Shown here piece after piece: positions 51,836 through 60,814 of a stretch of DNA of 64,000 bases. A model generated the notes under the pieces. It was not told the origin of the DNA. It did no database searches and saw nothing but the letters and a program-made list of their open reading frames with translations. Origin of the DNA: Glutamicibacter protophormiae (lineage in GTDB: Bacteria > Actinomycetota > Actinomycetes > Actinomycetales > Micrococcaceae); NCBI RefSeq assembly GCF_014647495.1, contig NZ_BMPH01000003.1, positions 124,001 through 188,000 of the forward strand, read 5' to 3'. Position 1 is the stretch's first letter. Each line of letters starts with the position of its first letter. The position numbers and the translations under genes are program-made.

Positions 51836-53134
51836 CTAGCGCGAGACGACGTGCGGAATGAAATTCGCGAAGTTGTCGGTGATGGGCCCGTGGCTTTCGC
51901 GGATCGCGAGTCCCGAGGGTTCGCCGTCGATCATCCACACACCCAACACCGTGCTGACGTCCTTGCCCTCGTCTTCGCGGTGGAAGACCGGCGGCAAGGC
52001 GAGCTCCTGGAGAATGAAGCCTTCCTCGCCGTAGCCCTGGACTTCGCCCATGGTGAGCTCGCCGTTGGGGCGGTGCAGGGTGATGTCCGCGCCTTCGCGG
52101 CTGAGCAGCGGTTTGCGCACGTAGCCCAGGCGTTCCAGATAGGACGGCTGCTGGCCCTCGAACCACGCAGGCAGCAGATACTGCGAGCGGTCCGGGTCGT
52201 TGCCGAAGAGCTTCCACAGCACCGGCAGGATGGCCTTGGTGCTCCACAGCATCTTGTAGGGCGGTTCGATCCAGATGGTGCCGCCCTGATATGAGGCCCC
52301 GTTGAATCCGGAATCAAGCATGTCGTTGAACAGGTCGTCGGCGTGTTCGCTGTGGACCATGTGCTCCCACGGGTAGAGCTTGAAGATGACCTGGATCAGC
52401 GGTCCGTCTTCCCCGGCACGGTAGCGTCCGTCGCCGTCGACCCACAGGTTTTCGATGTAGATGGTTTCGGTGCGGTAGCCAGCCGCGGCGCAGGTGTCGC
52501 GCAGCACCAGCGTATTCATTTCATCCTCGTGGGAGGCGTCTTCTGCGCTGCAGGCGAAGTAGACCGTGGGCATGGCGCCGATCTTGCGCGTGATCAGCGC
52601 CAGGTTGCGCTGCCAGGCGACCACGAGGTCTTCGTACATGTTGGTCCACTGGGTGGCCCCCAGGCTGCGGTTGTCCTCAAACCATTCCCACTGCACGAGG
52701 GACTCGACCAGGGAGGTCGGGGTGTCGGCGTTGAATTCGTAGAGCTTCGGGATGCGCTGGTCCGCTTCCGGATGGTTCAGCCCGCCGAAGCGGAAGTCGA
52801 AGCGTCCGTATACCGAACCGCAGGCAGGCTCTTCGTTCCAGCTTTCGGCGATCGCGCGCATGGCTCGGGCGGGAATGCCGAAGCGTGCCAGGTCGGCAGC
52901 TCCTGCGGGGGAGAGCAGATAGTCCCCGGCCTCCTCCAGCATCGCGAAAACCGATGCGGAGGCGCGGTGCAGCACCTCGATTTCCTTGGGCGACAGCTCG
53001 TAGTAGGCGTCGTCGCGCCAATAGCGGTAGAGCTCGGGAGAGGTGCTCACCCGATCCTCATGGGTGTAGACCAATCCTGCGGCATTGACCTTGGCCAGGT
53101 AGCCCGGGCGGGCGGTAGTCATTTTGCGCTGCAT
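51836..53134 (-). CDS. Glutathionylspermidine synthase-family ATP-grasp protein (YgiC-like)
   Basis: A 432-residue protein of the GSP synthase C-terminal (ATP-grasp) family, like E. coli YgiC and YjfC. The block KLYEFNADTPTSLVES, the QVIFKLYPWEHM segment, IEPPYKMLWSTKAILPVLW and the C-terminal FVRKPLLSREGADITL-type region (here YVRKPLLSREGADITL) are family hallmarks with ATP/Mg-binding residues. The amidase half found in E. coli GspSA is absent. The frame opens far upstream; ATG 53134, nine bases after GGGAGG, is chosen. It follows a lipoprotein gene by five bases, matching the ygiB-ygiC layout. The amine and peptide substrates are unknown. Confidence 0.88.
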   Translation of the reverse strand: MQRKMTTARPGYLAKVNAAGLVYTHEDRVSTSPELYRYWRDDAYYELSPKEIEVLHRASASVFAMLEEAGDYLLSPAGAADLARFGIPARAMRAIAESWNEEPACGSVYGRFDFRFGGLNHPEADQRIPKLYEFNADTPTSLVESLVQWEWFEDNRSLGATQWTNMYEDLVVAWQRNLALITRKIGAMPTVYFACSAEDASHEDEMNTLVLRDTCAAAGYRTETIYIENLWVDGDGRYRAGEDGPLIQVIFKLYPWEHMVHSEHADDLFNDMLDSGFNGASYQGGTIWIEPPYKMLWSTKAILPVLWKLFGNDPDRSQYLLPAWFEGQQPSYLERLGYVRKPLLSREGADITLHRPNGELTMGEVQGYGEEGFILQELALPPVFHREDEGKDVSTVLGVWMIDGEPSGLAIRESHGPITDNFANFIPHVVSR

Positions 53135-53139
53135 CGTGC

Positions 53140-53637
53140 TTAGCCTCCCGAAGTCCCGCCGCCGAAGCCGCCCGAGTGGCCGGTGCCGCTGTTCTTTTTG
53201 GAAGTCGAGCCGAACCCGGCCGGCTTTCCGGTAGATGCCGAGTAGCCGTTGCGCACCGTGCCGGACAGTCCTGCCTTGCTGCGGGCGGTCGCGTCGTCGG
53301 AACGGAAGCGCTGGTTGGACTGCGCCGGATCGAGCTTGGTGCCCGGACGCAGGCCGCCGGCGTAACGGCCGATCATGAAGAACATCAGCGCCGTGCCGAT
53401 TCCGGGACCGTGGTGCTGCGCGGAGGTCTGCTGGGCGTCGTCGCACTGGGTCTCGTCGACAATGACATTGTCTTCATCCACGCAGTACACAGTGTCTTCG
53501 GGCGCGGTGGACGTGGATTCAAAACCGGTGTCGGAGGTGGAAGCGGATTCGAAACCGGAGTCGCTGCCGCAGCTGGTCAGCACCAGAGCCGCAGCGGTGG
53601 CTACCGCCGGCAAGGTGAATCGTCGTTGGACGTTCAA
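53140..53637 (-). CDS. YgiB-like small lipoprotein
   Basis: A 165-residue secreted lipoprotein. The signal peptide MNVQRRFTLPAVATAAALVL ends in the lipobox LTSC (Cys 23). The mature part has two near-repeats, SGFESASTSDTGFESTST, a CVDEDNVIVDETQC pair of cysteines, the hydrophobic GTALMFFMIGRYAGG, and a Gly/Ser-rich tail. Cys-rich DUF1190-like features plus the YgiC-like gene five bases downstream argue for a YgiB counterpart; sequence similarity was not searched. It should face the outer side of the membrane. Confidence 0.75.
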   Translation of the reverse strand: MNVQRRFTLPAVATAAALVLTSCGSDSGFESASTSDTGFESTSTAPEDTVYCVDEDNVIVDETQCDDAQQTSAQHHGPGIGTALMFFMIGRYAGGLRPGTKLDPAQSNQRFRSDDATARSKAGLSGTVRNGYSASTGKPAGFGSTSKKNSGTGHSGGFGGGTSGG

Positions 53638-53926
53638 AGTTTGGGTACTTTCTGAAGGGAATAGGATTCCTACAGCAATGCTATCTAGTCGAGGCGGTGG
53701 GCCGGTGCAATGACGGCACTGGCCGCCGCGCGCAGATAGCGGGACTACTCACACCGGCCGCAGCCAGGCAACGGCAACCGGAAGCCTGCAGTCGGAGAAT
53801 ATTCGGCGAGTGGTCCATCAACTCGACGCCAGCGAATCGATGATTCTGAATCGTTGTCGTTCAACCGAACTGTGCATTCATGCTCTCCGATAGGCTCCGG
53901 CCAAGATGACTTGAGGAGTGTGCCTG

Positions 53927-54263
53927 GTGAGAATACGTTTTCTCGGCCCGGCGCTGTTGCTGGGCATGGGTGTCGCTTTGCTCCCCGGCTGCGCAAGCGA
54001 TTCCGGCATCCCGGCGATTGACAGGCCGGCGAAGGCCGGGGACCGATGGCCCGGCGGTTCTTTCCGACAGCGGCATGTCCCTTGAATCCTCCCGGCTGCT
54101 GGCCACCTACAATGACCTGGACTACTACGCCGCTACGAGCGAGGACCAAAAAATGGCCTGCTTGTTCACGTTCAGCCATGAAAGTCCCGGTGAAAGTGTG
54201 ATGAGCGGACGCGGCGGGCTGGGCGAGGCGGATTTTATTGTCGAGATTTCAACTCCCGAATGA
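53927..54263 (+). pseudogene. Frameshifted lipoprotein
   Basis: GTG 53927 (GAGGAG eight bases upstream) starts a lipoprotein signal, VRIRFLGPALLLGMGVALLPGC, with lipobox LLPGC and then ASDSGIPAIDRPAKAG. That frame runs into a stop soon after, while a +1-shifted frame continues TDGPAVLSDSGMSLESSRLLATYNDLDYYAATSEDQKMACLF to the stop at 54263. Removing one G from GGGG at 54038-54041 joins them. So this is a broken gene, or a sequencing slip in a G run. The intact product would be about 112 residues. The hairpin at 54258-54322 starts inside its last codons. Confidence 0.7.
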
Positions 54264-54322
54264 GTTAAGCAGCGGTGCCCGCCACGAAGAATTCGTGGCA
54301 GGCACCGCTGCTTAACTCATTC
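54258..54322. terminator. 65-bp near-perfect palindrome between convergent genes
   Basis: A 22-bp outer arm (GAATGAGTTAAGCAGCGGTG onward) pairs perfectly with 54301-54322, and an inner GCCACGAA/TTCGTGGC stem completes the hairpin. No T run follows on either strand. It probably ends both the lipoprotein and maf transcripts. Confidence 0.7.
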
Positions 54323-54330
54323 GCTGGTCG

Positions 54331-54972
54331 CTACTTCCAGAGGTCAATGATTTGAACCCCGGCGTTCCCCAGCAGGGTGCGAAGCGTGGAAACATCCAGC
54401 CCCACGACATTCTGGAAATTTCCTTCGATGGACTCGATGAAGGAAGCCGCCAGGCCGTCAATGGTGAAGGCACCGGCGCAGGGCAGTGGCTCCCCGCTGG
54501 CTACGTAGGCCTCGATCTCCGCTTCGCTGACCTTGGAAAAATGCACCACGGTGGAAGAGATCTGGCCCTGGGCCGTGTCCGGGGCGGCAGTGTCGATGAG
54601 CCAATGGCCCGAGTGCAAAACGCCGGTCGAACCACTCAGCTGCTGCCAGCGCTCGCGCGCCACCTCGGGGGTGTGCGGTTTGCCGTAGGCCACGCCGTCC
54701 AGTTCGAAGACCGAATCGCAGCCGAGCACCAAGGTGCCTGCCTCGTGGTCATCTGCGGCGACGTCCTCCGCCTTGGCCCTGGCCAGCAGCAATGCCGTCT
54801 GCGCCGGAGTGCGCGGACCCAGCTCAGCAACGGCGGCCTGGAGCACGGCATCCTCGTCGACTGCCGAAACCCGGGTAGTGAACGCCAGGCCCGCATCGGT
54901 GAGCACCTTCTTGCGGCCCCACGAGGCGGAGGCGAGCAGCAAGCGCGCCGGAGTTTCTACAACTTCACTCAT
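54331..54972 (-). CDS. maf: Maf-family nucleoside-triphosphate pyrophosphatase
   Basis: A 213-residue Maf protein that hydrolyses NTPs such as dTTP, UTP or modified nucleotides and is linked to septum formation. Motifs: LLLASASWGRKKVLTDAG (usual LASASPRR has W-G-R-K here), DEDAVLQAA, LVLGCDSVFELDG and GAFTIDGLAASFIESIEGNFQNVVGL. The ATG overlaps the MMPL gene's TGA (ATGA at 54969-54972), so it is co-translated with the transporter. In many actinobacteria maf sits near acyl-CoA carboxylase genes, as here. Confidence 0.93.
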   Translation of the reverse strand: MSEVVETPARLLLASASWGRKKVLTDAGLAFTTRVSAVDEDAVLQAAVAELGPRTPAQTALLLARAKAEDVAADDHEAGTLVLGCDSVFELDGVAYGKPHTPEVARERWQQLSGSTGVLHSGHWLIDTAAPDTAQGQISSTVVHFSKVSEAEIEAYVASGEPLPCAGAFTIDGLAASFIESIEGNFQNVVGLDVSTLRTLLGNAGVQIIDLWK

Positions 54973-57900
54973 ACGGTGACATCCTCCTTGGCGCTGGAGG
55001 AGCCGCCATGCGGGTTCTCGTTGTCTTCGGCCTCAAGCATGGCGTTCAACTTTGAGCCTTCCACATCGACATCCGGAAGGATCTTGTCCAGCCACTTCGG
55101 AAGGTACCACGCCTTGTCGCCCAGCAGGTGCATGAGCGCCGGGATCAGCGTCATGCGCACCACGAAGGCATCGAAGAGCACACCCACCGCCAGGGCGAAG
55201 CCCAGCGGACGGATCATGGTCAGATGCGAGAACACGAAGCCGGCAAATACCGAGATCATGATCAGCGCGGCGGCCGTGACCACCGGCGCTGCCATGGAGA
55301 AGCCGGAACGGACCGCGTCGCGTGCTGGCTCGCCATGGGCAAAGCGCTCGCGCATCGCCGAGACCAGGAAGACCTGGTAGTCCATGGCCAGACCGAACAG
55401 GATGCCGGTCAGCAGGATCGGCAGGAAGCTGAGCAGCGGGCCGGGCATGTTCACGTCGAAGACGCTGCCCATCCATCCGAACTGGTAGACCATGACGCTG
55501 GCGCCGAAGGCCGCGGCCAGGGACAGCAGGAACCCGCCGGTGGCCAGCACCGGCACGACCACTGAACGGAAGACCAGCAGCAGCAGGATCAGCGACAGCC
55601 CCACCACGATCGAGAGGTACGGAACCAGCGCCTCGGTGACCTTCTCCGACACGTCGATCTGGGCGGCCACCTGGCCGGTCAGCGAGATCGTGGCGCCGGT
55701 GGCGTCATGGAACTTCGGATAGTCAGCGCGCAGCTGGTGCACCAAGGCCTCGGTGGCTTCTGAGGAGGGGCCGTCGGTCGGGATGACCTGGATTGCCGAC
55801 AGCGTACGGTCCTCGGTCATGGTGACCGGAATGGCCGCCACCACGCCGTCGTAGTCGCGCAGCATGTCCGCGACGTCCAGGGACATGGTGTCCGCGTCGC
55901 GCTGCGACAGTCCTTCCGGGAGATCCGCAAGGACCAGCAGCGGTCCGTTGTAGCCGGCGCCGAACTTGTCGCTGGTCTGCTCGAAGGCCTGGAATGCCTG
56001 CGAGTCGGCCGGTTCGGCGCTGCCGTCAGGCAATGCCGTGCGCATCTGGGCGGAGGGCAGGGCGATGGCGCCGAGTACCACGACCACCAGCAGGACGGCC
56101 GGGATGGCCACCTTGGTCACCATGCGCACCCAGCGGGAGGAGAACGGTTCCTTGATGGTCGGGTTCTCCGCCTCGGCTGCGGCCTTGGCGCGGGCCCGCT
56201 TGGAGACCAGGCGGTTTCCGGCCAGCGACAGCAGCGCGGGCAGCAGGGTGATGTTCAGCAGCACCGAGCAGAGCACGGTGAACGCCGCCGAGAGGCCCAG
56301 CACGCTCAGGAACGGCAGGCCCGGCACGGTCAGCGCGGCCAGCGCAATGATCACGGTCAGGCCGGCGAAGACCACGGCGTTGCCGCTGGTGCCCACGGCG
56401 CGGGCGATGGATTCGCCCACCTCCATGCCGCCCAGCAGCTGGGACCGGTGCCGGTGGATGATGAACAGTGCGTAGTCGATACCCACCGCAAGACCCAGCA
56501 TCAGAGCCAGCGCGGGGGTAATCGAGGCCATATCGATCAGCGAGGAGAACGCCAGGGTGGTGCCGACGCCGGCGCCGACCCCGAGGATGGCCAGCAGCAG
56601 CGGAAGCCCTGCGGCGACCAGGGTGCCGAGCATGACCAGCAGCACGATTGCCGCAATCACCACGCCGATGATTTCTGCTGCTCCGAAGATCGAGGAGATA
56701 TCCTGGATGATCTCCTTGGAGAACAGCACCTCGACGCCATTGGCCTGCGGGCCGGCGGCGATGGCGGTGATCATGTCGCGCTCGGAGGCGGTCAGCGCAT
56801 CGGTCTGAACCTTGAAGGTCACCTGCGCGACGGCGGTGCTGCCGTCTTCGGAAACGAAGCGCATGCCGTTGCTGGAGTTGACCTGGCGGGAAGCGAACTC
56901 GAGTTCGGCCCGCCCCGATTCCAGGTCCTTCCCAGCGGTGGCAATGTCCTTTTCCGCCTGCTCCAGCTCGGCGGTTTTTTCCTTGATGGTCGCTTCGCCG
57001 TCTTCAAGCTTGGTTTTAGCTGCGGCCAATTCCGCCTTGCCTGCCTCGAACTCCGCCTTTTTCTGGTCGAATTCGGCCTGGCCGGCGTTCAGCTTCGATT
57101 GGCCGGCACGCAGCTCGGCCCATCCGCTATTCAGCTTGGCGCGGTTGGTGGCAAGCTCCGACTTGGCGGCGTCCAGCTGGGACTTCGCACCGGTCAGTTC
57201 GGTCTTAGCGGACACCAGCTTGCCGCGGTTCTTGTCCAGTTCGGCTTGGCCGGTTTTCAGATCGGCGGCGCCGGAGTCCAGCTGCTTGCGGGCGGCATCC
57301 AGCTTGGCCAGCCCGCCCTGGGCGGCATTGACCTGGTCAAGGGACCCTTGGGCTTGGGCGATGCCTTCCTTTGCTTGGTCGCGTCCGGCAACGGCTTCTG
57401 CCTTCTTGCCTTCCGCTTCCTCCCGTCCGGCGGTGAGCTGCTCCAACATGCCGGTGTACTTGGCGATATCGGCTTCATTGTTCTCTGCCTTCGCCTGGTC
57501 CAGCAGCTTCTGAGTCTGGACGATCTGGGTGCTTAGCCCTGCTATGGCAGCGTCTGCCTGCTTGATCCCGGCTTCTGAAGCCGCCAGGCCTTGTTCGGCC
57601 TGCTTCAGCCCGGCGGTGGCCTGCTTCTTTCCTTCTGAGAGCTGCGCTTCGACCTTGTCGCGAGGCTGGCCCTGCAGGATGGCTTCCATCCCTGCGGCGT
57701 AGTCCTTCTCTCCGGAGTCGATCTTGGCCTGCGCCGCGTCGAGTTTCTTTTCGCCTGCCTGGAACTGCTCCAGACCCTTGTCGTACTGTGCGCGGCCGGC
57801 GTTGTATTCCTTGAGACCGGCGTCGTATTTCTTCTGCCCGGCATCCAGCTGGGCCTGGCCGCTGGTCAGCTGCGCTTCGGCCTGCTGCAATTCGGCGCGT

Positions 57901-58469
57901 CCGTTGGCAAGCTGCGCCGCTGCGGCATCGATCTGAGGCTGCCCCGCGGCGATCTGCTCCTGGCCCTTGTTGTACTCGGCCCAGCCATCGGTGATGCCCT
58001 GCTTGGCATCTTCCAGCTGCTGCTTGCCATCGGCGATCTGCTGCTTGCCGTCATCCAGCTTCTTCTGGCCGTCGACCAGCTTCTGCTGCGCCTTGTCCAG
58101 TTCCGGCTGCGCGTCATCGAGCTGCTTCTGCAGCTTGAACGGGCTCGTGGCATCCACGACCTGCGGGTGCAGGCCCAGCTGTTCCAAGGAGTCGGCGATC
58201 GACTGCTTCTGCGCTTCGTTCAGCGGTTTGCCCGAGCTTTCACGGAACACGATGGAACCGGAGCCGCCGGCAAGATCCGGAAGCTCGTCCTTCATCCGGT
58301 CCAGCGTGCGCTGGGTTTCGGTGCCCGGGATGGTGAAGCTATTGGACAGCTGCCCCATGAAGAGGCTGGCGGAGACGCCGATGAAGATGAATGCGGCCAG
58401 CCACATCGCGATGACGCGGTAGTGGTGCCGATGAGCCCACCGTGCGAGGCGGTAAAGCATTGAAGCCAT
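54969..58469 (-). CDS. MMPL/RND-family transporter with a long coiled-coil domain
   Basis: A 1166-residue membrane protein with an MMPL layout: one N-terminal helix, an outer domain, a helix bundle with GIDYALFIIHRHRSQ after its fourth helix, a second outer domain and a final bundle with GLAMDYQVFLVSAMRERF. Unusual is a hydrophilic insertion at about residues 115-528 made of roughly 410 residues of repeating L-x-x-G-x-x-x-L-type heptads (LDDGKQQIADGKQQLEDAKQ and so on), predicted as a coiled coil outside the membrane. ATG 58469 is preferred (GGAAG nine bases upstream). It is flanked by tetR and maf in one operon. Confidence 0.9.
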   Translation of the reverse strand: MASMLYRLARWAHRHHYRVIAMWLAAFIFIGVSASLFMGQLSNSFTIPGTETQRTLDRMKDELPDLAGGSGSIVFRESSGKPLNEAQKQSIADSLEQLGLHPQVVDATSPFKLQKQLDDAQPELDKAQQKLVDGQKKLDDGKQQIADGKQQLEDAKQGITDGWAEYNKGQEQIAAGQPQIDAAAAQLANGRAELQQAEAQLTSGQAQLDAGQKKYDAGLKEYNAGRAQYDKGLEQFQAGEKKLDAAQAKIDSGEKDYAAGMEAILQGQPRDKVEAQLSEGKKQATAGLKQAEQGLAASEAGIKQADAAIAGLSTQIVQTQKLLDQAKAENNEADIAKYTGMLEQLTAGREEAEGKKAEAVAGRDQAKEGIAQAQGSLDQVNAAQGGLAKLDAARKQLDSGAADLKTGQAELDKNRGKLVSAKTELTGAKSQLDAAKSELATNRAKLNSGWAELRAGQSKLNAGQAEFDQKKAEFEAGKAELAAAKTKLEDGEATIKEKTAELEQAEKDIATAGKDLESGRAELEFASRQVNSSNGMRFVSEDGSTAVAQVTFKVQTDALTASERDMITAIAAGPQANGVEVLFSKEIIQDISSIFGAAEIIGVVIAAIVLLVMLGTLVAAGLPLLLAILGVGAGVGTTLAFSSLIDMASITPALALMLGLAVGIDYALFIIHRHRSQLLGGMEVGESIARAVGTSGNAVVFAGLTVIIALAALTVPGLPFLSVLGLSAAFTVLCSVLLNITLLPALLSLAGNRLVSKRARAKAAAEAENPTIKEPFSSRWVRMVTKVAIPAVLLVVVVLGAIALPSAQMRTALPDGSAEPADSQAFQAFEQTSDKFGAGYNGPLLVLADLPEGLSQRDADTMSLDVADMLRDYDGVVAAIPVTMTEDRTLSAIQVIPTDGPSSEATEALVHQLRADYPKFHDATGATISLTGQVAAQIDVSEKVTEALVPYLSIVVGLSLILLLLVFRSVVVPVLATGGFLLSLAAAFGASVMVYQFGWMGSVFDVNMPGPLLSFLPILLTGILFGLAMDYQVFLVSAMRERFAHGEPARDAVRSGFSMAAPVVTAAALIMISVFAGFVFSHLTMIRPLGFALAVGVLFDAFVVRMTLIPALMHLLGDKAWYLPKWLDKILPDVDVEGSKLNAMLEAEDNENPHGGSSSAKEDVTV

Positions 58470-58473
58470 GGGA

Positions 58474-59145
58474 TTAGTCTTCCTGGAGTGGTAGCGCGGC
58501 GGTGGTGGGCAGGGCGGCGAACCCCTCATTGAGGGTCTTCATCGCCTGGGTGATCAGGTGGTGGAACTCGGCAATCTGCTGATCCGACAGTTCCATGGGC
58601 GATCCGTTGGGATTGGGAAGCCGTTCGATCCATTCATCGAAGGCTGCCTGCCCCGCACCCAGGATCGCGTGGGTGAAGACTCGGATGGAGAAGCTGTCCG
58701 CCTGCGGATAGCGGCGGGCCACCCGCTCGATGACATCGGTGGTGGCGATCTGCCATTCATCCATATTGGTCGGATAGCAGCCGGTAGGGGAATCCGCCTT
58801 GAGATAGGCGCCGAACAGGGCGACCTGGCCCAGCAGCTTGGCGACCTCGTCGGATTTCAGCGCCAGCACGATGGCCTCGATCAACGGCAGGGTATCGGTC
58901 AGCTCGTTGATGGACTCGACCATGGTTTCCAGCACCGCATGCAGCGGGTACGACATGATGGCGTCGACCGTGGGGAAATAATTGAACAGCGTGCGCCGGG
59001 AAATGCCGGCGGCCTCCGCGATCTGGGTGGCGGTGATGCCGGCGCCATGCCCTTCGTGCAGAAGCCCCGATGCGGCGGCGACGATCGCCTGCAGGGTGGC
59101 TTGCTTGTTTTTTTCGCGGCGATTGCCGACGCTGAGGGAAGTCAC
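58474..59145 (-). CDS. TetR family transcriptional regulator
   Basis: A 223-residue TetR-type regulator. The HTH is ITATQIAEAAGISRRTLFNYFP (about 37-58); the rest is a helical ligand-binding domain of unknown ligand. The start is GTG 59145. The stop lies four bases before the MMPL transporter, so it is the first gene of the tetR-MMPL-maf operon. A GTGCAA-AG-TTGCAC palindrome is 13 bp upstream of the start (59159-59172), a probable auto-operator. Confidence 0.92.
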   Translation of the reverse strand: MTSLSVGNRREKNKQATLQAIVAAASGLLHEGHGAGITATQIAEAAGISRRTLFNYFPTVDAIMSYPLHAVLETMVESINELTDTLPLIEAIVLALKSDEVAKLLGQVALFGAYLKADSPTGCYPTNMDEWQIATTDVIERVARRYPQADSFSIRVFTHAILGAGQAAFDEWIERLPNPNGSPMELSDQQIAEFHHLITQAMKTLNEGFAALPTTAALPLQED

Positions 59146-59158
59146 ATACTTACACTAC

Positions 59159-59172
59159 GTGCAAAGTTGCAC
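59159..59172. promoter_or_regulatory. Candidate TetR operator (GTGCAA-AG-TTGCAC)
   Basis: A perfect palindrome with a 2-bp centre, 13 bp before tetR. Further GTGCA half-sites at 59175-59182 and 59193-59198 extend the cluster. Confidence 0.6.
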
Positions 59173-59225
59173 TCTGTGCAAAACAAAAATGAGTGCACTG
59201 CGCAGTGCGGCACTGATGGTTTCGG

Positions 59226-60647
59226 CTATTCCGTGGTGCGGTTGCCGGTCTGAACTGGATTGGGGGCTCCAGCCATTGCACGGGCTGACAAGCCGGCCAG
59301 CCGCTCTAGCGGACCGCGTCCCAGGAAAATGGCCCAGAGGGTGCTTCCGATCAACAGCGCCATCATGGTGAGGGGCAAGGCCGTATCCGACATGAGCATG
59401 CCTCCGGGCCCGGCAGCAATAAAATAGCTGACCAGATGGGCGCAGTAGGAAGTCAGCGGCATCGAGCCCATGGCGGCCACGGGCAGAGCTATCCAGCGCA
59501 GCGGCGCAGCAACCAGAAGACACAGGCCGAGAACGATGAGGGCGAACCCGCCCGAGCCGATAATTTCCGCAGTGGCGCCGGAGTGCGGTTCTGCGCTGAA
59601 AAATGCCTTCCATGCGGAGGCCCCGATTTCTTCGGGGCTGATTGTCTGCGCAAGCCCTGTCCAGCCCATGCCGGAGAAATACGAAGCATCGTAGGAGGAG
59701 CTATCGGGCCATTGGCCTGAAGAAAGCTCCGGCTCATCCATGCTTTGCCGCTCGGGGATCTCCTCCGGCGGCACGCAGCTCACGTAGGAACCGGGCACGC
59801 CTTCACAGTACATCCCGCCCAGATCGAGTTTCTCTGCCGGCACATACTCGGGCATTGGCATGCTGGAATCACCGATCAGGTCCTCACCGTCAAAGCTTTC
59901 TTCCAAGAATGGCGTGACGGATCCCGGCGCGGGGATGAGGGCCGCACCGTAGCCGATGAATGCCAGCATCATTCCCGCGGCCAGGAGCTTGCCGGCCGTG
60001 GCAGCTGAGGCAAGTCGGAATTGTCCAATGGCCATCCCCGCAAAGATCAGCGCGAGCCAGGCGGCGGCCGAGTAGATGCCGAAGAACGTCAGCATGACTC
60101 CGGGGGCGGAGGGTTCCAAGAGGACGGTCTTCAACACTGCTAGTGTGGCGGGGCCCAGCACAGCGCAAATAACCGACAACACCAAGAGTTTGCCTGCGCT
60201 CCAACGTAGAAAGGGTATTGCCGCTACGTAAAGCACTCCGTAGATCGTCAAGATCACCGCGATGGGAGTGTTCAGCAATTCTAGGACCAGGCCAATGGCA
60301 AAGATGAAGGCGCCTCGACCCAACATGGCAAGCCTGATCTGGGGGAGCTCAGCAGCCGAGGGGCGCGACCTGCCTCCTGTCATGAGGCTGATGGAGATGC
60401 CTGCCAGCAGGGCGAAAAGGAGAGAAGACCGGCCGTTGGCCAACGCGCCCCAGGTGCCCGGTGTGAACAAGTCGACTTCTTCGGGCATATCAAGGTGCGC
60501 GACGACCATTCCCAGAATTGCCAAGCCGCGAGCCAGGTCCAATCCCATGACACGTGGGGGCCGTCCAAAATTCTGCAGCCGGGTTCTGAAGCTTGCCTGG
60601 GAATGCGCGGGAGCTACCGGATCTTCGCTCTGTTCGATGGTCGTCAC
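59226..60647 (-). CDS. DUF418/DUF1624-like multi-pass membrane protein
   Basis: A 473-residue membrane protein with about ten hydrophobic segments. The N-terminal VMGLDLARGLAILGMVVAHL is the acyltransferase-3/DUF1624 entry (R-G-x-A-I-x-x-M), followed by LLAGISISLMTGGR. A long loop between helices (EEIPERQSMDEPELSSG) carries four cysteines and many acidic residues. Relatives modify cell-wall glycans or are uncharacterised. GTG 60647 is chosen; the frame is open far upstream but non-coding there. It lies between tetR and the DAACS symporter. Confidence 0.8.
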   Translation of the reverse strand: MTTIEQSEDPVAPAHSQASFRTRLQNFGRPPRVMGLDLARGLAILGMVVAHLDMPEEVDLFTPGTWGALANGRSSLLFALLAGISISLMTGGRSRPSAAELPQIRLAMLGRGAFIFAIGLVLELLNTPIAVILTIYGVLYVAAIPFLRWSAGKLLVLSVICAVLGPATLAVLKTVLLEPSAPGVMLTFFGIYSAAAWLALIFAGMAIGQFRLASAATAGKLLAAGMMLAFIGYGAALIPAPGSVTPFLEESFDGEDLIGDSSMPMPEYVPAEKLDLGGMYCEGVPGSYVSCVPPEEIPERQSMDEPELSSGQWPDSSSYDASYFSGMGWTGLAQTISPEEIGASAWKAFFSAEPHSGATAEIIGSGGFALIVLGLCLLVAAPLRWIALPVAAMGSMPLTSYCAHLVSYFIAAGPGGMLMSDTALPLTMMALLIGSTLWAIFLGRGPLERLAGLSARAMAGAPNPVQTGNRTTE

Positions 60648-60760
60648 AAGCTGAATCTTATAGTCGATTTCGTGTGTGACCTGTAACAATTTGGATACTT
60701 TTATTGCCTTGACATCGCTTTGCCATTTCCGGGCAAGAGCTCTGGGGGGCTTAACCGAAG

Positions 60761-60792
60761 TGACCACCAAACCCCGAAGGGTTTGGTGGTCA
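60761..60792. terminator. Hairpin after the symporter
   Basis: TGACCACCAAACCC pairs perfectly with GGGTTTGGTGGTCA around CGAA. It lies 23 bp downstream of the symporter stop on the minus strand; no T run follows. Confidence 0.75.
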
Positions 60793-60814
60793 AACGACGG
60801 CGAATATTCGGGAG

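Noticed and set aside
56448-57536. Open frame opposite the coiled-coil part of the MMPL gene
   Set aside because: Its Gly/Leu-rich repeats mirror the repetitive codons of the MMPL coiled coil.
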